The notes: generated from the letters alone by a model not told the origin. A DNA stretch of 64,000 nucleotides from Paracoccus mutanolyticus (GCF_003285265.1 NZ_CP030239.1:2128501-2192500); one strand, 5' to 3'; shown: positions 52,189 through 61,688, counted from the stretch's first letter. Numbers and translations: made by a program.

Positions 52189-52395
52189 ATGCCAAGGATC
52201 TATCGCCTGCTGTCCGACGACGACACCTCGGCCTTTTGCCACAAGGTCAGCGAGGCGCTGTCCAGGGGCTGGGAACTGCACGGCGGCCCCGCCTATGCCT
52301 TCGACGCGGCGCGCGGGGTCATGCGCTGCGCCCAGGCCGTCACCAAGCAGATCGAGACCGACTATCACCCCGACATGAAGCTGGGACGCCAATGA
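52189..52395 (+). CDS. DUF1737 small protein
   Basis: 68 residues: PRIYRLLSDDDTSAFCHKVS, GWELHGGPAYAFDAARGVM and RCAQAVTKQIETDY, matching the DUF1737 pattern (W-L-G-P-x-F). GGAGG sits 5 bp before ATG, and the stop overlaps mch (ATGA). Function is unknown; it is often found as an accessory in metabolic operons. Confidence 0.8.
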   Translation: MPRIYRLLSDDDTSAFCHKVSEALSRGWELHGGPAYAFDAARGVMRCAQAVTKQIETDYHPDMKLGRQ

Positions 52396-53426
52396 CCAAG
52401 ACCAACGCCGGCCGCTTCTTCGAGGATTACCGCCTGGGCCAGGTGATCCGCCACGCCGTCCCCCGCACCTTGGCCGAGGGCGAGCGCGCGCTGTATCACG
52501 CGCTCTATCCGGCCCGGCATGCGCTGTATTCCAGCGACGAATTCGCCGCCGCCTGCGGGCTGGAAAGCAGCCCGATGGACGACCTGCTGGCGTTTCACAT
52601 GGTCTTTGGCAAGACGGTGCCCGACATCAGCCTGAACGCGGTGGCGAACCTGGGCTATGCGCAGGGGCGCTGGCTGGCGCCGGTCTGGCCGGGCGATACG
52701 CTGCGGGCGGAATCGCAGGTGATCGGGCTGCGGCAGAACTCGAACGGCGCATCGGGGGTGGTCTGGGTGCACACCCGCGGCCTGAACCAGATGGATCAGG
52801 TGGTTCTGGACTATGTGCGCTGGGTCATGGTGCGCAAGCGCGACCAGGACGCGCCCGCGCCCGACGCCGTGGTGCCGGACCTGGCCCTCGCGGTTCCGCC
52901 CGAAGCGCTGATCGTCCCCGAAGGTCTGGACTTTACCGGCTATGACTTCGAACTGGCGGGCGAGCCGCACCGCTGGGGCGACTACGCCTTGGGCGAGATC
53001 ATCGACCATGTGGACGGCGTCACCATCGAAGAAGCCGAGCACATGCTGGCCACCCGCCTGTGGCAGAACACCGCCAAGGTGCATTTCGACGCCACCTTCC
53101 GCGACGACGGCCGCCGGCTGATCTATGGCGGCCATGTCATCAGCATGGCCCGCGCGCTGTCCTTCAATGGCCTCGCCAATGCGCAGATGATCGTCGCGCT
53201 GAACGGCGGCGCCCACGCCAACCCCTGTTTCGCGGGCGACACCATCCGCGCCTGGTCCGAGGTGCTGGACAAGGCCCCGACCGGGGCGCCGGGGGTGGGG
53301 GCGATCCGGCTGCGGCTGGTCGCGCACAAGGGCGATGCGGGCGACCGCGCCCTGCGCGACGAGGGCGGCAAATACGCGCCGCAGGTGCTTCTGGACCTGG
53401 ATTACTGGGCGTTGATGCCGCTTTGA
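52392..53426 (+). CDS. mch: Mesaconyl-CoA hydratase (beta-methylmalyl-CoA dehydratase)
   Basis: 344 residues with two MaoC-like hot-dog domains: FFEDYRLGQVIRHAVPRTLAEGE at the start, and DDLLAFHMVFGKTVPDISLNAVANLGYAQGRW, seen in pieces. The second domain has RLWQNTAKVHFDATFRDDGRR, YGGHVISMARALSFNGLAN and NGGAHANPCFAGDTI. Mch interconverts mesaconyl-CoA and beta-methylmalyl-CoA in the ethylmalonyl-CoA pathway for acetyl-CoA assimilation. meaB at the left end serves mutases of the same pathway. Confidence 0.9.
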   Translation: MTKTNAGRFFEDYRLGQVIRHAVPRTLAEGERALYHALYPARHALYSSDEFAAACGLESSPMDDLLAFHMVFGKTVPDISLNAVANLGYAQGRWLAPVWPGDTLRAESQVIGLRQNSNGASGVVWVHTRGLNQMDQVVLDYVRWVMVRKRDQDAPAPDAVVPDLALAVPPEALIVPEGLDFTGYDFELAGEPHRWGDYALGEIIDHVDGVTIEEAEHMLATRLWQNTAKVHFDATFRDDGRRLIYGGHVISMARALSFNGLANAQMIVALNGGAHANPCFAGDTIRAWSEVLDKAPTGAPGVGAIRLRLVAHKGDAGDRALRDEGGKYAPQVLLDLDYWALMPL

Positions 53427-53508
53427 CAGCGCATTCGTGACGGAATCGCTTGGGTTTCTGCGTTGCGGCAACGCCATGCCGCGTGATACCGCAAACAGCG
53501 GCCAGCCT

Positions 53509-53537
53509 GTGATCACAGCGTGCGGTAGCGTGATCAC
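53509..53537 (+). promoter_or_regulatory. Paired GTGATCAC operator upstream of sdhC
   Basis: GTGATCAC at 53509-53516 and 53530-53537, centres 21 bp apart, with CCT on the left and AAAG on the right. It lies 165-193 bp before sdhC and just upstream of a possible -10 (GATATT, 53555-53560), so the right palindrome covers the -35 position. A partial site, TTGTGATATT, follows at 53551. It has the same geometry as the sucC operator. Confidence 0.8.
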
Positions 53538-53701
53538 AAAGGTCGAATTTTTGTGATATTCCCCCTTTCGTCTCGCCTCCGCCCGTGACAGATGCGACAA
53601 AACCACTAGAAGCAGACCCAATTTCTCGGCCAGCCCTCGCCGCCAGCCGCCCCAAGGATCGGGCTGAGCCGCCAGGGCCCCTGAACGCAGGAGAGCGCAC
53701 C

Positions 53702-54094
53702 ATGGCTGACGTCAACCGGGGCAACCGGCCGCTGTCACCGCATCTGCAGGTCTATCGCCTGCCCCTTGCCGCCGTTACCTCGATCATGACCCGGATCACC
53801 GGGCACGCGCTGGTCGCCGGCATCGTGCTGATCGTCTGGTGGCTGGTCGCCGCCGTCTCCTCGGGCGGGGCGTTCGCCGTCGCCGACTGGGTGGTGCGGT
53901 CCTGGCTGGGCTTCATCATCCTGACCGGCTCGATGTGGGCGCTGTGGTTCCATCTGCTGGCCGGCGTGCGTCACCTGCTTTACGACGCGGGCCACCTGCT
54001 GGGGATCAAGGAATCCGAACGGGCCAGCCAGGTCCTGATCGTGGGCTCGGTCGTGCTGGCGCTGCTGACCCTTGTCATCTTCTTCATGTTCTAA
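53702..54094 (+). CDS. sdhC: Succinate dehydrogenase cytochrome b556 subunit
   Basis: 130 residues, three membrane helices. NRPLSPHLQVYRLPLAAVTSIMTRITG is the quinone-site N-terminus and the heme ligand His is in WFHLLAGVRHLLYDAGHLLG. It anchors complex II and carries heme b with SdhD. The long leader (275 bp after mch) holds the GTGATCAC operator. It is the first gene of sdhCDA-lp-lp-sdhB. Confidence 0.95.
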   Translation: MADVNRGNRPLSPHLQVYRLPLAAVTSIMTRITGHALVAGIVLIVWWLVAAVSSGGAFAVADWVVRSWLGFIILTGSMWALWFHLLAGVRHLLYDAGHLLGIKESERASQVLIVGSVVLALLTLVIFFMF

Positions 54095-54104
54095 GGGGAC
54101 CGCC

Positions 54105-54494
54105 ATGCATTACATCACCCCCCGCAAGGCCGCCGAAGGGCTTGGCGCGGCGCATGAGGGCACGCAGGCGCACTGGGCGCTGACCATCTCCTCGGTCGCG
54201 CTGCTGATCCTGACGCCGCTGTTCATGATCACCATCGCGCGCGCCATCGGCCTGCCGCGCGAACTGGTGCTGGCCTATTTCGCCCGCCCGCTGCCGGCGC
54301 TGATCACGGTGCTGTTCGTCATCGTGGGCATGCTGCACTTCATCCGCGGCACGCGCATCATGATCGACGACTATTTCCGGGATACGACCCGCCGGGTCGC
54401 GATCATCCTTTCCGTCATCTTCGGCTGGGCGGTCATCGCCGCCGCCGTCTACGCGCTGGCCCGGATGGGCCTGGGCGCGATCGTCGTTCTCTGA
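54105..54494 (+). CDS. sdhD: Succinate dehydrogenase membrane anchor subunit
   Basis: 129 residues with three hydrophobic helices. [23 protein letters not shown] at the start (Ser/Gly region near the quinone site), [21 protein letters not shown] with the heme/ubiquinone His and Asp-Tyr. It starts 11 bp after sdhC. Confidence 0.95.
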   Translation: MHYITPRKAAEGLGAAHEGTQAHWALTISSVALLILTPLFMITIARAIGLPRELVLAYFARPLPALITVLFVIVGMLHFIRGTRIMIDDYFRDTTRRVAIILSVIFGWAVIAAAVYALARMGLGAIVVL

Positions 54495-54502
54495 GGTCCG
54501 CA

Positions 54503-56304
54503 ATGGCAGCTTATACATACGAAACGCACGACTATGACGTGGTGGTCGTGGGCGCCGGCGGGGCCGGTCTGCGCGCGACGCTGGGCATGGCCGAACAGGG
54601 GCTGCGCACGGCCTGCGTGACCAAGGTGTTCCCGACCCGCAGCCACACCGTCGCCGCCCAGGGCGGCATCGCGGCATCGCTGTCGAACATGGGCCCCGAC
54701 AACTGGCAGTGGCACATGTACGACACCGTCAAGGGCTCGGACTGGCTGGGCGACACCGACGCCATGGAATACCTGGCGCGCGAGGCCCCGAAGGCGGTCT
54801 ATGAGCTGGAACATTACGGCGTGCCGTTTTCCCGGACCGAGGAGGGCAAGATCTATCAGCGCCCCTTCGGCGGCCACACCACGGAGTTCGGAGAAGGCCC
54901 GCCGGTGCAGCGCACCTGCGCCGCCGCCGACCGCACCGGCCACGCCATCCTGCACACGCTTTATGGCCAGTCGCTGAAGGAAAAGGCCGAGTTCTTCATC
55001 GAATACTTCGCGCTGGACCTGATCGTCACCGACGGCGCCTGCACCGGCGTGGTCTGCTGGAAGCTCGATGACGGCACCATCCACGTCTTCAACGCCAAGA
55101 TGGTTGTGCTGGCGACGGGCGGCTATGGCCGGGCCTATTTCAGCGCGACCAGCGCCCACACCTGCACCGGCGACGGCGGCGGCATGGTGGCGCGCGCCGG
55201 CCTGCCCCTGCAGGACATGGAATTCGTGCAGTTCCACCCGACCGGCATCTATGGCTCGGGCTGCCTGATCACCGAGGGCGCGCGCGGCGAAGGCGGCTAC
55301 CTGACGAACTCGGAAGGCGAGCGCTTCATGGAGCGCTATGCGCCCACCTACAAGGATCTGGCGTCGCGCGACGTGGTCAGCCGCTGCATCACGCTGGAGA
55401 TCCGCGAAGGCCGCGGCGTGGGCGAGCACAAGGACCACATGTTCCTGAACCTGCAGCACCTGCCGCCGGAAAGCCTGGCCGAGCGTCTGCCGGGGATTTC
55501 GGAATCCGCCCGCATCTTTGCCGGCGTCGATGTCACGCGCGAACCGATCCCGATCCTGCCGACCGTGCATTACAACATGGGCGGCATCCCCACCAACTAT
55601 TGGGGCGAGGTGCTGAACCCGACCGAGGACGCGCCCGATGCCGTCTTCCCCGGCCTGATGGCGGTGGGCGAGGCGGGCTGCGCCAGCGTGCACGGCGCGA
55701 ACCGGCTGGGCTCGAACTCGCTGATCGACCTGGTGGTGTTCGGGCGGGCCGCCGCGATCCGCGCCGGCAAGGTGATCGACCGCAAGGCGGCGATCCCCAC
55801 GACCAACCGGGCCGAGGTGGACAAGGCGCTGGAGCGCTTCGACCGCATCCGCAACGCCAACGGCGGCACCCCCACGGCGGAACTGCGGCTGGAGATGCAG
55901 AAGACCATGCAGGCCGATGCCGCCGTCTTCCGCACCGACAAGACCCTGGCCGAGGGCGTCGAGAAGATGGAAGCCATCGCCGCGCGGATGAACGACATCA
56001 AGGTCACCGACCGCAGCCTGATCTGGAACAGCGACCGATGGAGACGCTGGAACTGACCAACCTGATGCCGAACGCGCTGGCGACCATCGTCGCGGCCGAG
56101 GCGCGCAAGGAAAGCCGCGGCGCCCATGCGCACGAGGACTGGCCCGAGCGGGATGACGCCAACTGGCGCAAGCACTCGCTTGCCTGGATCGAAGGCAACG
56201 ATGTTAAACTGGCCTATCGGCCCGTCCACCTCGAGCCTTTGACCACGCAAGACGAGGGCGGGATCGATCTGAAAAAGATCGCACCCAAAGCGAGGGTTTA
56301 TTGA
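54503..56304 (+). CDS. sdhA: Succinate dehydrogenase flavoprotein subunit (one-base frameshift near 3' end)
   Basis: 600 codons. The FAD fold is [21 protein letters not shown] and the covalent FAD His is in [49 protein letters not shown] and [20 protein letters not shown] form the active-site blocks. A missing base near 56036 shifts the last 89 codons ([17 protein letters not shown], then [20 protein letters not shown]). The stop overlaps the next start (TGATG). It oxidises succinate to fumarate on the cytoplasmic side. Confidence 0.95.
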
Positions 56305-56666
56305 TGCGCCTTTCCCTGAGCCTGCCCCTGACCCTGACGGTTGCTGCCCTGGCCCTTTCGGGCTGCGTGCAGAACCCCGGCACGATGCCGCCGACGGCGA
56401 TCGTGCCGCCGGTCGTCACCCCGAACCCCGATGCAGCCGTGCGCAGCTCGGCCCGGGTGGTCGTCAACCGCGAGATGGCCAAGCGCCTGCCGGGGGCGAA
56501 TGTCGCGCCCTATACCGACTGCGTGCTGCAGAACGCGACCACGGCGGAACTGGCCGACATCGCGCAATCCGCCGACGCGAGCGGCGCCGTCGCCTCGGTC
56601 GTGGGCCGGCCGGCCACGACGCAGTGCATCGCCGGAGCCGCTGCAGCGGCCAAGCGGACGGTCTGA
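56304..56666 (+). CDS. Lipoprotein 1 between sdhA and sdhB
   Basis: 120 residues. The signal peptide has a lipobox (LALSGC, Cys21). The mature part is Pro/Ala-rich, then RLPGANVAPYTDCVLQNATT and GRPATTQCIAGAAAA, with two further Cys that could form a disulfide. Both start and stop overlap neighbouring genes (TGATG at each), so it is translated with sdhA. Function is unknown. It could be a quality-control or assembly factor, but nothing in the sequence shows that. Confidence 0.8.
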   Translation: MRLSLSLPLTLTVAALALSGCVQNPGTMPPTAIVPPVVTPNPDAAVRSSARVVVNREMAKRLPGANVAPYTDCVLQNATTAELADIAQSADASGAVASVVGRPATTQCIAGAAAAAKRTV

Positions 56667-56971
56667 TGCGGCGCGCGGGCGCCCCGGCGGTGCTGGCCCT
56701 GCTGGCGCTGGGGGCCTGCACGCCGCTGACGGTCGAGCAGGCCGAACGGGCCTGCCTTGACAGCGCCCGCGACGCCACCGGCCCGCGCACCGAGATGGGC
56801 GTGGGCGTTGGCTCGCACGGGGCGCGCGGCGGTTTTGTCCGCGTGGGCGTCTCATCGGACTATATCATGGGCCGCGATCCGGCCCAGGTGTTCCAGAACT
56901 GCGTGAAGCGCCGCTCGGGGCAGATGCCCAACCGACCGCTTTACGACCAACCGGGGTGGAGGGCGCGCTGA
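56666..56971 (+). CDS. Lipoprotein 2 between sdhA and sdhB
   Basis: 101 residues. Lipobox LLALGAC (Cys about 18). The mature region has VEQAERACLDSARDATGPRT, a Gly/Val-rich stretch (MGVGVGSHGARGGFVRVGVS) and DPAQVFQNCVKRRSGQMPN. It has two more Cys like lipoprotein 1, so the two may share a fold or act together. The start overlaps the lipoprotein 1 stop (TGATG), and sdhB follows after 71 bp. Confidence 0.8.
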   Translation: MRRAGAPAVLALLALGACTPLTVEQAERACLDSARDATGPRTEMGVGVGSHGARGGFVRVGVSSDYIMGRDPAQVFQNCVKRRSGQMPNRPLYDQPGWRAR

Positions 56972-57042
56972 CGCCCTTTGCCATTCAGCCTGCCGCATGA
57001 CGGCCGATCGCCCGTGGCGGTCAGACCACCAGGAGTAACCCA

Positions 57043-57825
57043 ATGGTCCAACTCAATCTTCCCAAGAACAGCCGCATGCGGGTCGGCAAGACCTGGCCGA
57101 TGCCCCAGGGCGCCACGAACGTCCGCCGCTTCAACATCTATCGCTGGGACCCGGACACCGGGGAAAACCCGCGCATCGACACCTATTACGTCGACCTGGA
57201 CAAGTGCGGGCCGATGGTGCTGGACGCGCTGATCAAGATCAAGAACGAGATCGATCCCACGCTGACCTTCCGCCGGTCCTGCCGCGAGGGGATCTGCGGC
57301 TCCTGCGCGATGAACATCGACGGCGGCAACCACCTGGCCTGCATCTTCGGCATCGACGAGGTGAAGGGCAAGGAGGTGAACATCTATCCCCTGCCGCACA
57401 TGCCGGTGGTCAAGGACCTGATCCCCGACCTGACGCATTTCTATGCCCAGCACGCCAGCGTGAACCCCTATCTGATCACCGAGACGCCCACCCCCGACAA
57501 GGAGTGGCGTCAGTCGATCGAGGACCGCAAGAAGCTGGATGGGCTTTACGAATGCATCCTGTGCGCCTCGTGCTCGACATCCTGCCCGAGCTACTGGTGG
57601 AACGGCGACCGCTATCTGGGCCCGGCGGCCCTGCTGCACGCCTATCGCTGGCTGATCGACAGCCGCGACGAAGCCACGGGCGAGCGGCTGGACGCGCTGG
57701 AGGACCCGTTCAAGCTGTATCGCTGCCACACGATCATGAACTGCACGAACACCTGTCCCAAGGGGCTGAACCCGGCCAAGGCCATCGCCTCGATCAAGCA
57801 CATGATGGTCGAGCGCATCGCCTGA
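57043..57825 (+). CDS. sdhB: Succinate dehydrogenase iron-sulfur subunit
   Basis: 260 residues. The 2Fe-2S ligands are in [24 protein letters not shown], the 4Fe-4S ligands in [20 protein letters not shown] and the 3Fe-4S/4Fe ligands in [21 protein letters not shown]. It passes electrons from FAD to the quinone site. AGGAGTAACCC precedes the ATG. It ends the sdh operon; inverted repeats lie just downstream. Confidence 0.97.
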   Translation: MVQLNLPKNSRMRVGKTWPMPQGATNVRRFNIYRWDPDTGENPRIDTYYVDLDKCGPMVLDALIKIKNEIDPTLTFRRSCREGICGSCAMNIDGGNHLACIFGIDEVKGKEVNIYPLPHMPVVKDLIPDLTHFYAQHASVNPYLITETPTPDKEWRQSIEDRKKLDGLYECILCASCSTSCPSYWWNGDRYLGPAALLHAYRWLIDSRDEATGERLDALEDPFKLYRCHTIMNCTNTCPKGLNPAKAIASIKHMMVERIA

Positions 57826-57855
57826 TCGCCGCGTGACCTGCACCGGCGTCATGGC

Positions 57856-57865
57856 CGGTATACCG
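57856..57865. promoter_or_regulatory. CGGTATACCG palindrome
   Basis: A perfect 10-bp palindrome, 31 bp after sdhB and about 90 bp before the small gene at 57958. It resembles GntR/FadR-type operators in its GGTATACC core. It may regulate the small gene, but there is no second copy in view to support this. Confidence 0.25.
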
Positions 57866-57869
57866 TGAC

Positions 57870-57908
57870 ATGCCGCGCCGCAGGGTGGAATATTCTGCGG
57901 CGCGGCAT
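57870..57908 (+). terminator. 14-bp perfect inverted repeat after sdhB
   Basis: ATGCCGCGCCGCAG, 11-nt loop, CTGCGGCGCGGCAT, followed by TATCTTTTCC. It has the strongest stem near the sdh operon end and is probably its terminator. Confidence 0.6.
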
Positions 57909-57957
57909 TATCTTTTCCGCGGGGAGACAAACGACCGTTCCGACCCCGGAGAGAACC

Positions 57958-58113
57958 ATGACGACCCTGAACGCGACCGAAAACCTTGCCGTGCTGAAGC
58001 GCTCCGCCGACAAGCCTGCAGCCGAGGCGCTGGCGGTGCTGGAGCAGATGTTCGGCTATTTCAGCTTTGAGCCGATGCCGCTTGAGCGTGCGGAAGAGCG
58101 CCTCGCGGCCTGA
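57958..58113 (+). CDS. 51-residue protein of unknown function
   Basis: MTTLNATENLAVLKRSADKP at the start and PMPLERAEERLAA at the end. It is helical, with a Phe/Tyr patch (EQMFGYFSFEP). GGAGAGAACC gives a good ribosome site, and a clean intrinsic terminator follows at 58141-58171, so I believe it is a real transcription unit. Family not recognised. Confidence 0.6.
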   Translation: MTTLNATENLAVLKRSADKPAAEALAVLEQMFGYFSFEPMPLERAEERLAA

Positions 58114-58140
58114 ACCCGGCCTTGCCCCTTCGGGCCTTGC

Positions 58141-58171
58141 AGCGCGGCTTGACGGCCGCGCTTTCGTTTTT
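58141..58171 (+). terminator. Rho-independent terminator after the 51-residue gene
   Basis: AGCGCGGC-TTGACG-GCCGCGCT followed by TTCGTTTTT, 27 bp after the stop. Confidence 0.75.
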
Positions 58172-58197
58172 GCGGGAGCGTCCCGTGGCACGGCCGC

Positions 58198-58227
58198 ATG
58201 GGTATTTGGCAAAACGGTGAAAGCCCG
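58198..58227 (+). repeat. Dispersed GGGTATTTGG intergenic element, copy 5
   Basis: ATGGGTATTTGGCAAAACGG, then TGAAAGCC, between the terminator and the DUF1989 gene. It is very close to the copies at 9345 and 31303. Confidence 0.6.
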
Positions 58228-58272
58228 GCGGGCGCTTGCCGTCCCGCGCCCCTTGCGGCTAGCATTGCCGGC

Positions 58273-59106
58273 ATGACCCATCGCATCCCTGTCGACGCCG
58301 CCGAGCGTCGTGCCGTCGCCCCGGTCGTCTGCTATCCGGCCGAGGCGCTTCCCGATCCGCAGCTGTTCCAACTGGCCGAGACCCGGCGCATGGCGCGCAA
58401 GACCGGCGAATGCCTGGTGCCGCCGCGCCGCGCCCGGTGTTTCCGCGTTCCCGCGGGGCATTTCTTTCGCATCACCTGCACCGAAGGGCCGCAGGTCGGC
58501 GACCTGAACCTGTGGTCCGCACATGATCCGTCCGAGCGGTTCTTTTCCGGCAAGACCCGGGCGCTGCACGGCACGCACCTGACGCGCGGCGACCGGATGT
58601 GGTCCTGCCTGCCGTTCCTGCGCCCGATGGCGACGGTGACCGAGGACACGCTGGAATGGTACGGGATCGACGAATACGGCGCATCGGTCCATGACGTGAT
58701 CGGCACGCGCTGCGACCCCTATACCCACAAGCTGCTGAGCGGCGGCGATTATCACCACTGCTGCCATTCGAACCTGACCAACGCCCTGGCCGAGGAACTG
58801 AACCGTCCCCCGGCCGAGGTCGAGGGGCTGGTCCACGACGTGCTGAACGTCTTCATGTGCACGGGCTTCAGCCGCGACACAGGGCAGTATCTGATGAAGG
58901 CGAGCCCGGTGCGGCCGGGCGACTATCTTGAGCTGTTCGCCGAGATCGACCTGATCGGCGGGCTTTCGGCCTGCCCGGGCGGCGACTGCGGCGCCGAGCA
59001 TTCCAGCGACGCCGCCCCCTGCCACCCGCTGCTGGTCGAGATCTTTGCGCCCGCGGTCCCGACCGACCGGCCGGTGCCGCAGCCAAGTCCCTATCGCTGG
59101 CCCTAG
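58273..59106 (+). CDS. DUF1989 / urea carboxylase-associated family protein
   Basis: 277 residues. GECLVPPRRARCFRVPAGHFFRI, EGPQVGDLNLWSAHDP, RALHGTHLTRGDRMWS, VIGTRCDPYTHKLLSG and HHCCHSNLTNALAEELN with FMCTGFSRDTGQYLMKAS match the UCA (DUF1989) pattern. Family members occur in urea/guanidine and amine catabolism, some as carboxyguanidine deiminase subunits. There are many Cys/His, consistent with metal binding. It stands alone here, without urea carboxylase genes, so its role is open. Its stop overlaps the convergent gene's stop in CTAG. Confidence 0.8.
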   Translation: MTHRIPVDAAERRAVAPVVCYPAEALPDPQLFQLAETRRMARKTGECLVPPRRARCFRVPAGHFFRITCTEGPQVGDLNLWSAHDPSERFFSGKTRALHGTHLTRGDRMWSCLPFLRPMATVTEDTLEWYGIDEYGASVHDVIGTRCDPYTHKLLSGGDYHHCCHSNLTNALAEELNRPPAEVEGLVHDVLNVFMCTGFSRDTGQYLMKASPVRPGDYLELFAEIDLIGGLSACPGGDCGAEHSSDAAPCHPLLVEIFAPAVPTDRPVPQPSPYRWP

Positions 59107-59795
59107 AGCGCGATCGGCACCAGCACCTCGGGTTCGATCACCTGGACCCCGGGCAGGCCGTCCCGCAGGGCCTGGGCATCCTGTTCCAGCAGCGGGAAGG
59201 TCTTGTAGTGGCAGGGGATCACGGTCTTGAAATCGAAGTACTTCCGGGCCGCCCATGCCGCGCGCTTCATGTCCATGGTGAAATGGCCGCCGGCCGAAAG
59301 GATGCCGATGTCGGGCTGGTGGTATTCGCCCATCCAGCCCATGTCGGCCATGATGTCGGTGTCGCCCGAGACATAGATCACATGGCCTTCGCCCGCGATC
59401 ATGTAGCCGGATTCGTGGCCGGCATAGATCGGGCCCTCGTTGCCTTCGAAGGACGAGCTGTGGCTGGCGTTCACCATGGTGACGCGCGCGCCGCCCAGGT
59501 CCACGGTGCCGCCCTTGTTGAAGCCGATTCCCTCGATCCCCTGGTGGGTCTGCCAGGTCGAGATCAGGTCGTAGATTCCCGCGACCGGGATCTTGAGGTC
59601 ACGCGCGATGGACAGCGTGTCGCCGGTGTGGTCGCCGTGGCCGTGGGTCAGCAGGATGTGGGTCGCGCCACGGACGGCCTCGTCGCGGCGGTCATCGGGA
59701 AAGACCGGGTTTCCCGACATCCAGGGGTCGATCAGGATCACCGCCTGTTCGATTTCAAGCCGAAAGCCGGAGTGGCCAAGCCAGGTCAGTTTCAT
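59103..59795 (-). CDS. UPF0173-type metal-dependent hydrolase (metallo-beta-lactamase fold)
   Basis: 230 residues. KLTWLGHSGFRLEIEQAVILIDPW is the usual start and the metal site is in HILLTHGHGDHTGDTL. MVNASHSSSFEG, ESGYMIAGEGHVIYVSGDTDIMADM and VIPCHYKTFPLL complete the ligands. The natural substrate of UPF0173/UlaG-like proteins is mostly unknown. The ribosome site AAAGGAGCCCC is shared, mirror-like, with divergent gatC. Confidence 0.88.
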   Translation of the reverse strand: MKLTWLGHSGFRLEIEQAVILIDPWMSGNPVFPDDRRDEAVRGATHILLTHGHGDHTGDTLSIARDLKIPVAGIYDLISTWQTHQGIEGIGFNKGGTVDLGGARVTMVNASHSSSFEGNEGPIYAGHESGYMIAGEGHVIYVSGDTDIMADMGWMGEYHQPDIGILSAGGHFTMDMKRAAWAARKYFDFKTVIPCHYKTFPLLEQDAQALRDGLPGVQVIEPEVLVPIAL

Positions 59796-59920
59796 CGGGG
59801 CTCCTTTCCTTGTCGCGGGCATCCTGCCAAGCCAGGCGGCCCGGGTAAAGTTCCGCCGCATCCGCCGCTTGCCCCGCCGGGGCGCGGGCGGTAAACCGCC
59901 CCCAAGCGAAAGGAGCCCCC

Positions 59921-60207
59921 ATGGCGATTACTCAGGATGAGGCCCGCAAGGTCGCGCATCTGGCGCGCATCGCGGTCGATGACGCGGACCTGCCGGCCTG
60001 GCGCAGGAGCTGAACGGCATCCTGCACTTCATGGAGCAACTGAACGAGGTCGACGTGACCGGCGTCGAGCCGATGACCGGGGTCGAGCCGATGCGCCTGA
60101 AGCGGCGCGAGGATGTCGTGACCGACGGCGACATGCAGGACCTGATCCTGAAGAACGCGCCCGACGCGCGCGAGGGCTTCTTTGCCGTGCCGAAGGTGGT
60201 GGAATGA
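59921..60207 (+). CDS. gatC: Asp-tRNA(Asn)/Glu-tRNA(Gln) amidotransferase subunit C (one-base frameshift)
   Basis: 95 codons: [20 protein letters not shown], then, after a missing base near 59996, [35 protein letters not shown] and [16 protein letters not shown]. GatC wraps GatA and GatB in the complex that makes Gln-tRNA(Gln) and/or Asn-tRNA(Asn). The stop overlaps gatA (ATGA). gatB is not adjacent. Confidence 0.92.
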
Positions 60208-61688
60208 GCGAGCTGAACAGACTGACCATCGCCGAGGCCCGCGACGCGCTGGCGAAAGGCGAGACGACGGCCGTTGAGTTGACCGAGGCCTGCCTGTCGG
60301 CCATCGAGGGCTCGGCTGCGCTGAACGCCTTCGTCCACAACACGCCCGACCGGGCGCGCGAGATGGCCAGGGCGGCGGATGCCCGCATCAAGGCGGGCGA
60401 GGCCGCGCCGATGACCGGCATTCCGGTCGGCGTCAAGGACCTGTTCTGCGTCCGGGACGTGCCCTCGCAATCGGCCAGCCGCATCCTGGACGGGTTCCGG
60501 CCGCAATATGAATCGACCGTGACCGGGAACCTGTGGGGCCAGGGCGCGGTCATGCTGGGCAAGCTGAACCAGGACGAGTTCGGCATGGGGTCGTCGACCG
60601 AGAACAGCGTCTATGGCCCGACGGTGAACCCGTGGAAGCTGGACGACGGCGTGAACCGGACGGCGGGCGGTTCCTCGGGCGGGTCTGCGGCTGCGGTGGC
60701 GGCGGGCCTGTGCCTTGGGGCGGCGGCGACCGACACCGGCGGCTCGATCCGCCAGCCGGCGGCCTTCACCGGCACGGTGGGGCTGCGCCCGACCTATGGC
60801 CGGGTCAGCCGCTGGGGTGTCATCGCCTATGCCAGTTCGCTGGACCAGGCCGGGCCGATCGCCCGGACGGTGCGCGACGCCGCGATCATGCTGGGAGCCA
60901 TGGCTTCGGTCGATCCCAAGGATTCGACCAGCGCCGACCGCCCGGTGCCGGATTACGAGGCGGCGCTGACCGGCGACATCCGCGGCAAGCGCATCGGCAT
61001 TCCCAGGGAATACCGCATCGAGGGGCTGTCGGACGAAATCGACGCGCTCTGGTCGCGCACCGCCGACATGCTGCGGGATGCGGGCGCCGAGATCGTCGAC
61101 ATCAGCCTGCCCCATGCGCAATATGCGCTGCCGGCCTATTACGTCATCGCCCCGGCCGAGGCATCGTCGAACCTGGCGCGCTACGACGGCGTGCGCTATG
61201 GCCGCCGCGCCAAACTGGGCGCGGGCGACGGCGTGGTCGAGATGTATGAAAAGACCCGCGCCGAGGGCTTTGGCCCCGAGGTCAAGCGCCGCGTGATGAT
61301 CGGCACCTATGTGCTGTCGGCGGGGTTCTACGACGCCTATTACAACCGCGCCCGCAAGGTCCGCGCCCTGATCAAGCAGGACTTCGACCACGCCTATGCC
61401 GGCGGCATCGACGCGATCCTGGCGCCGACCACCCCCAGCGCCGCCTTTCCGCTGGGGTCGATGGACAAGGGCGATCCGGTCGAGATGTATCTGAACGACG
61501 TGTTCACGGTCACGCTGAACCTGGCCGGCCTGCCCGGCATCTCGGTTCCGGTGGGGCTGGACGCGCAGGGGCTGCCTCTTGGCATGCAACTGATCGGCCG
61601 CCCTTGGGAGGAGGGGGCGCTGTTGAACCTTGCGCAGGCGGTGGAGTCTGCGGCAGGCTTCGACGCGAAACCGTCGCGCTGGTGGTAG
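60204..61688 (+). CDS. gatA: Asp-tRNA(Asn)/Glu-tRNA(Gln) amidotransferase subunit A
   Basis: 494 residues, intact. An amidase-signature enzyme with Lys78 in IPVGVKDLF, the cis-Ser in [16 protein letters not shown] (about 157) and the nucleophile Ser181 in [28 protein letters not shown] and [21 protein letters not shown] are typical. It releases ammonia from glutamine for the transamidation. Confidence 0.96.
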   Translation: MSELNRLTIAEARDALAKGETTAVELTEACLSAIEGSAALNAFVHNTPDRAREMARAADARIKAGEAAPMTGIPVGVKDLFCVRDVPSQSASRILDGFRPQYESTVTGNLWGQGAVMLGKLNQDEFGMGSSTENSVYGPTVNPWKLDDGVNRTAGGSSGGSAAAVAAGLCLGAAATDTGGSIRQPAAFTGTVGLRPTYGRVSRWGVIAYASSLDQAGPIARTVRDAAIMLGAMASVDPKDSTSADRPVPDYEAALTGDIRGKRIGIPREYRIEGLSDEIDALWSRTADMLRDAGAEIVDISLPHAQYALPAYYVIAPAEASSNLARYDGVRYGRRAKLGAGDGVVEMYEKTRAEGFGPEVKRRVMIGTYVLSAGFYDAYYNRARKVRALIKQDFDHAYAGGIDAILAPTTPSAAFPLGSMDKGDPVEMYLNDVFTVTLNLAGLPGISVPVGLDAQGLPLGMQLIGRPWEEGALLNLAQAVESAAGFDAKPSRWW

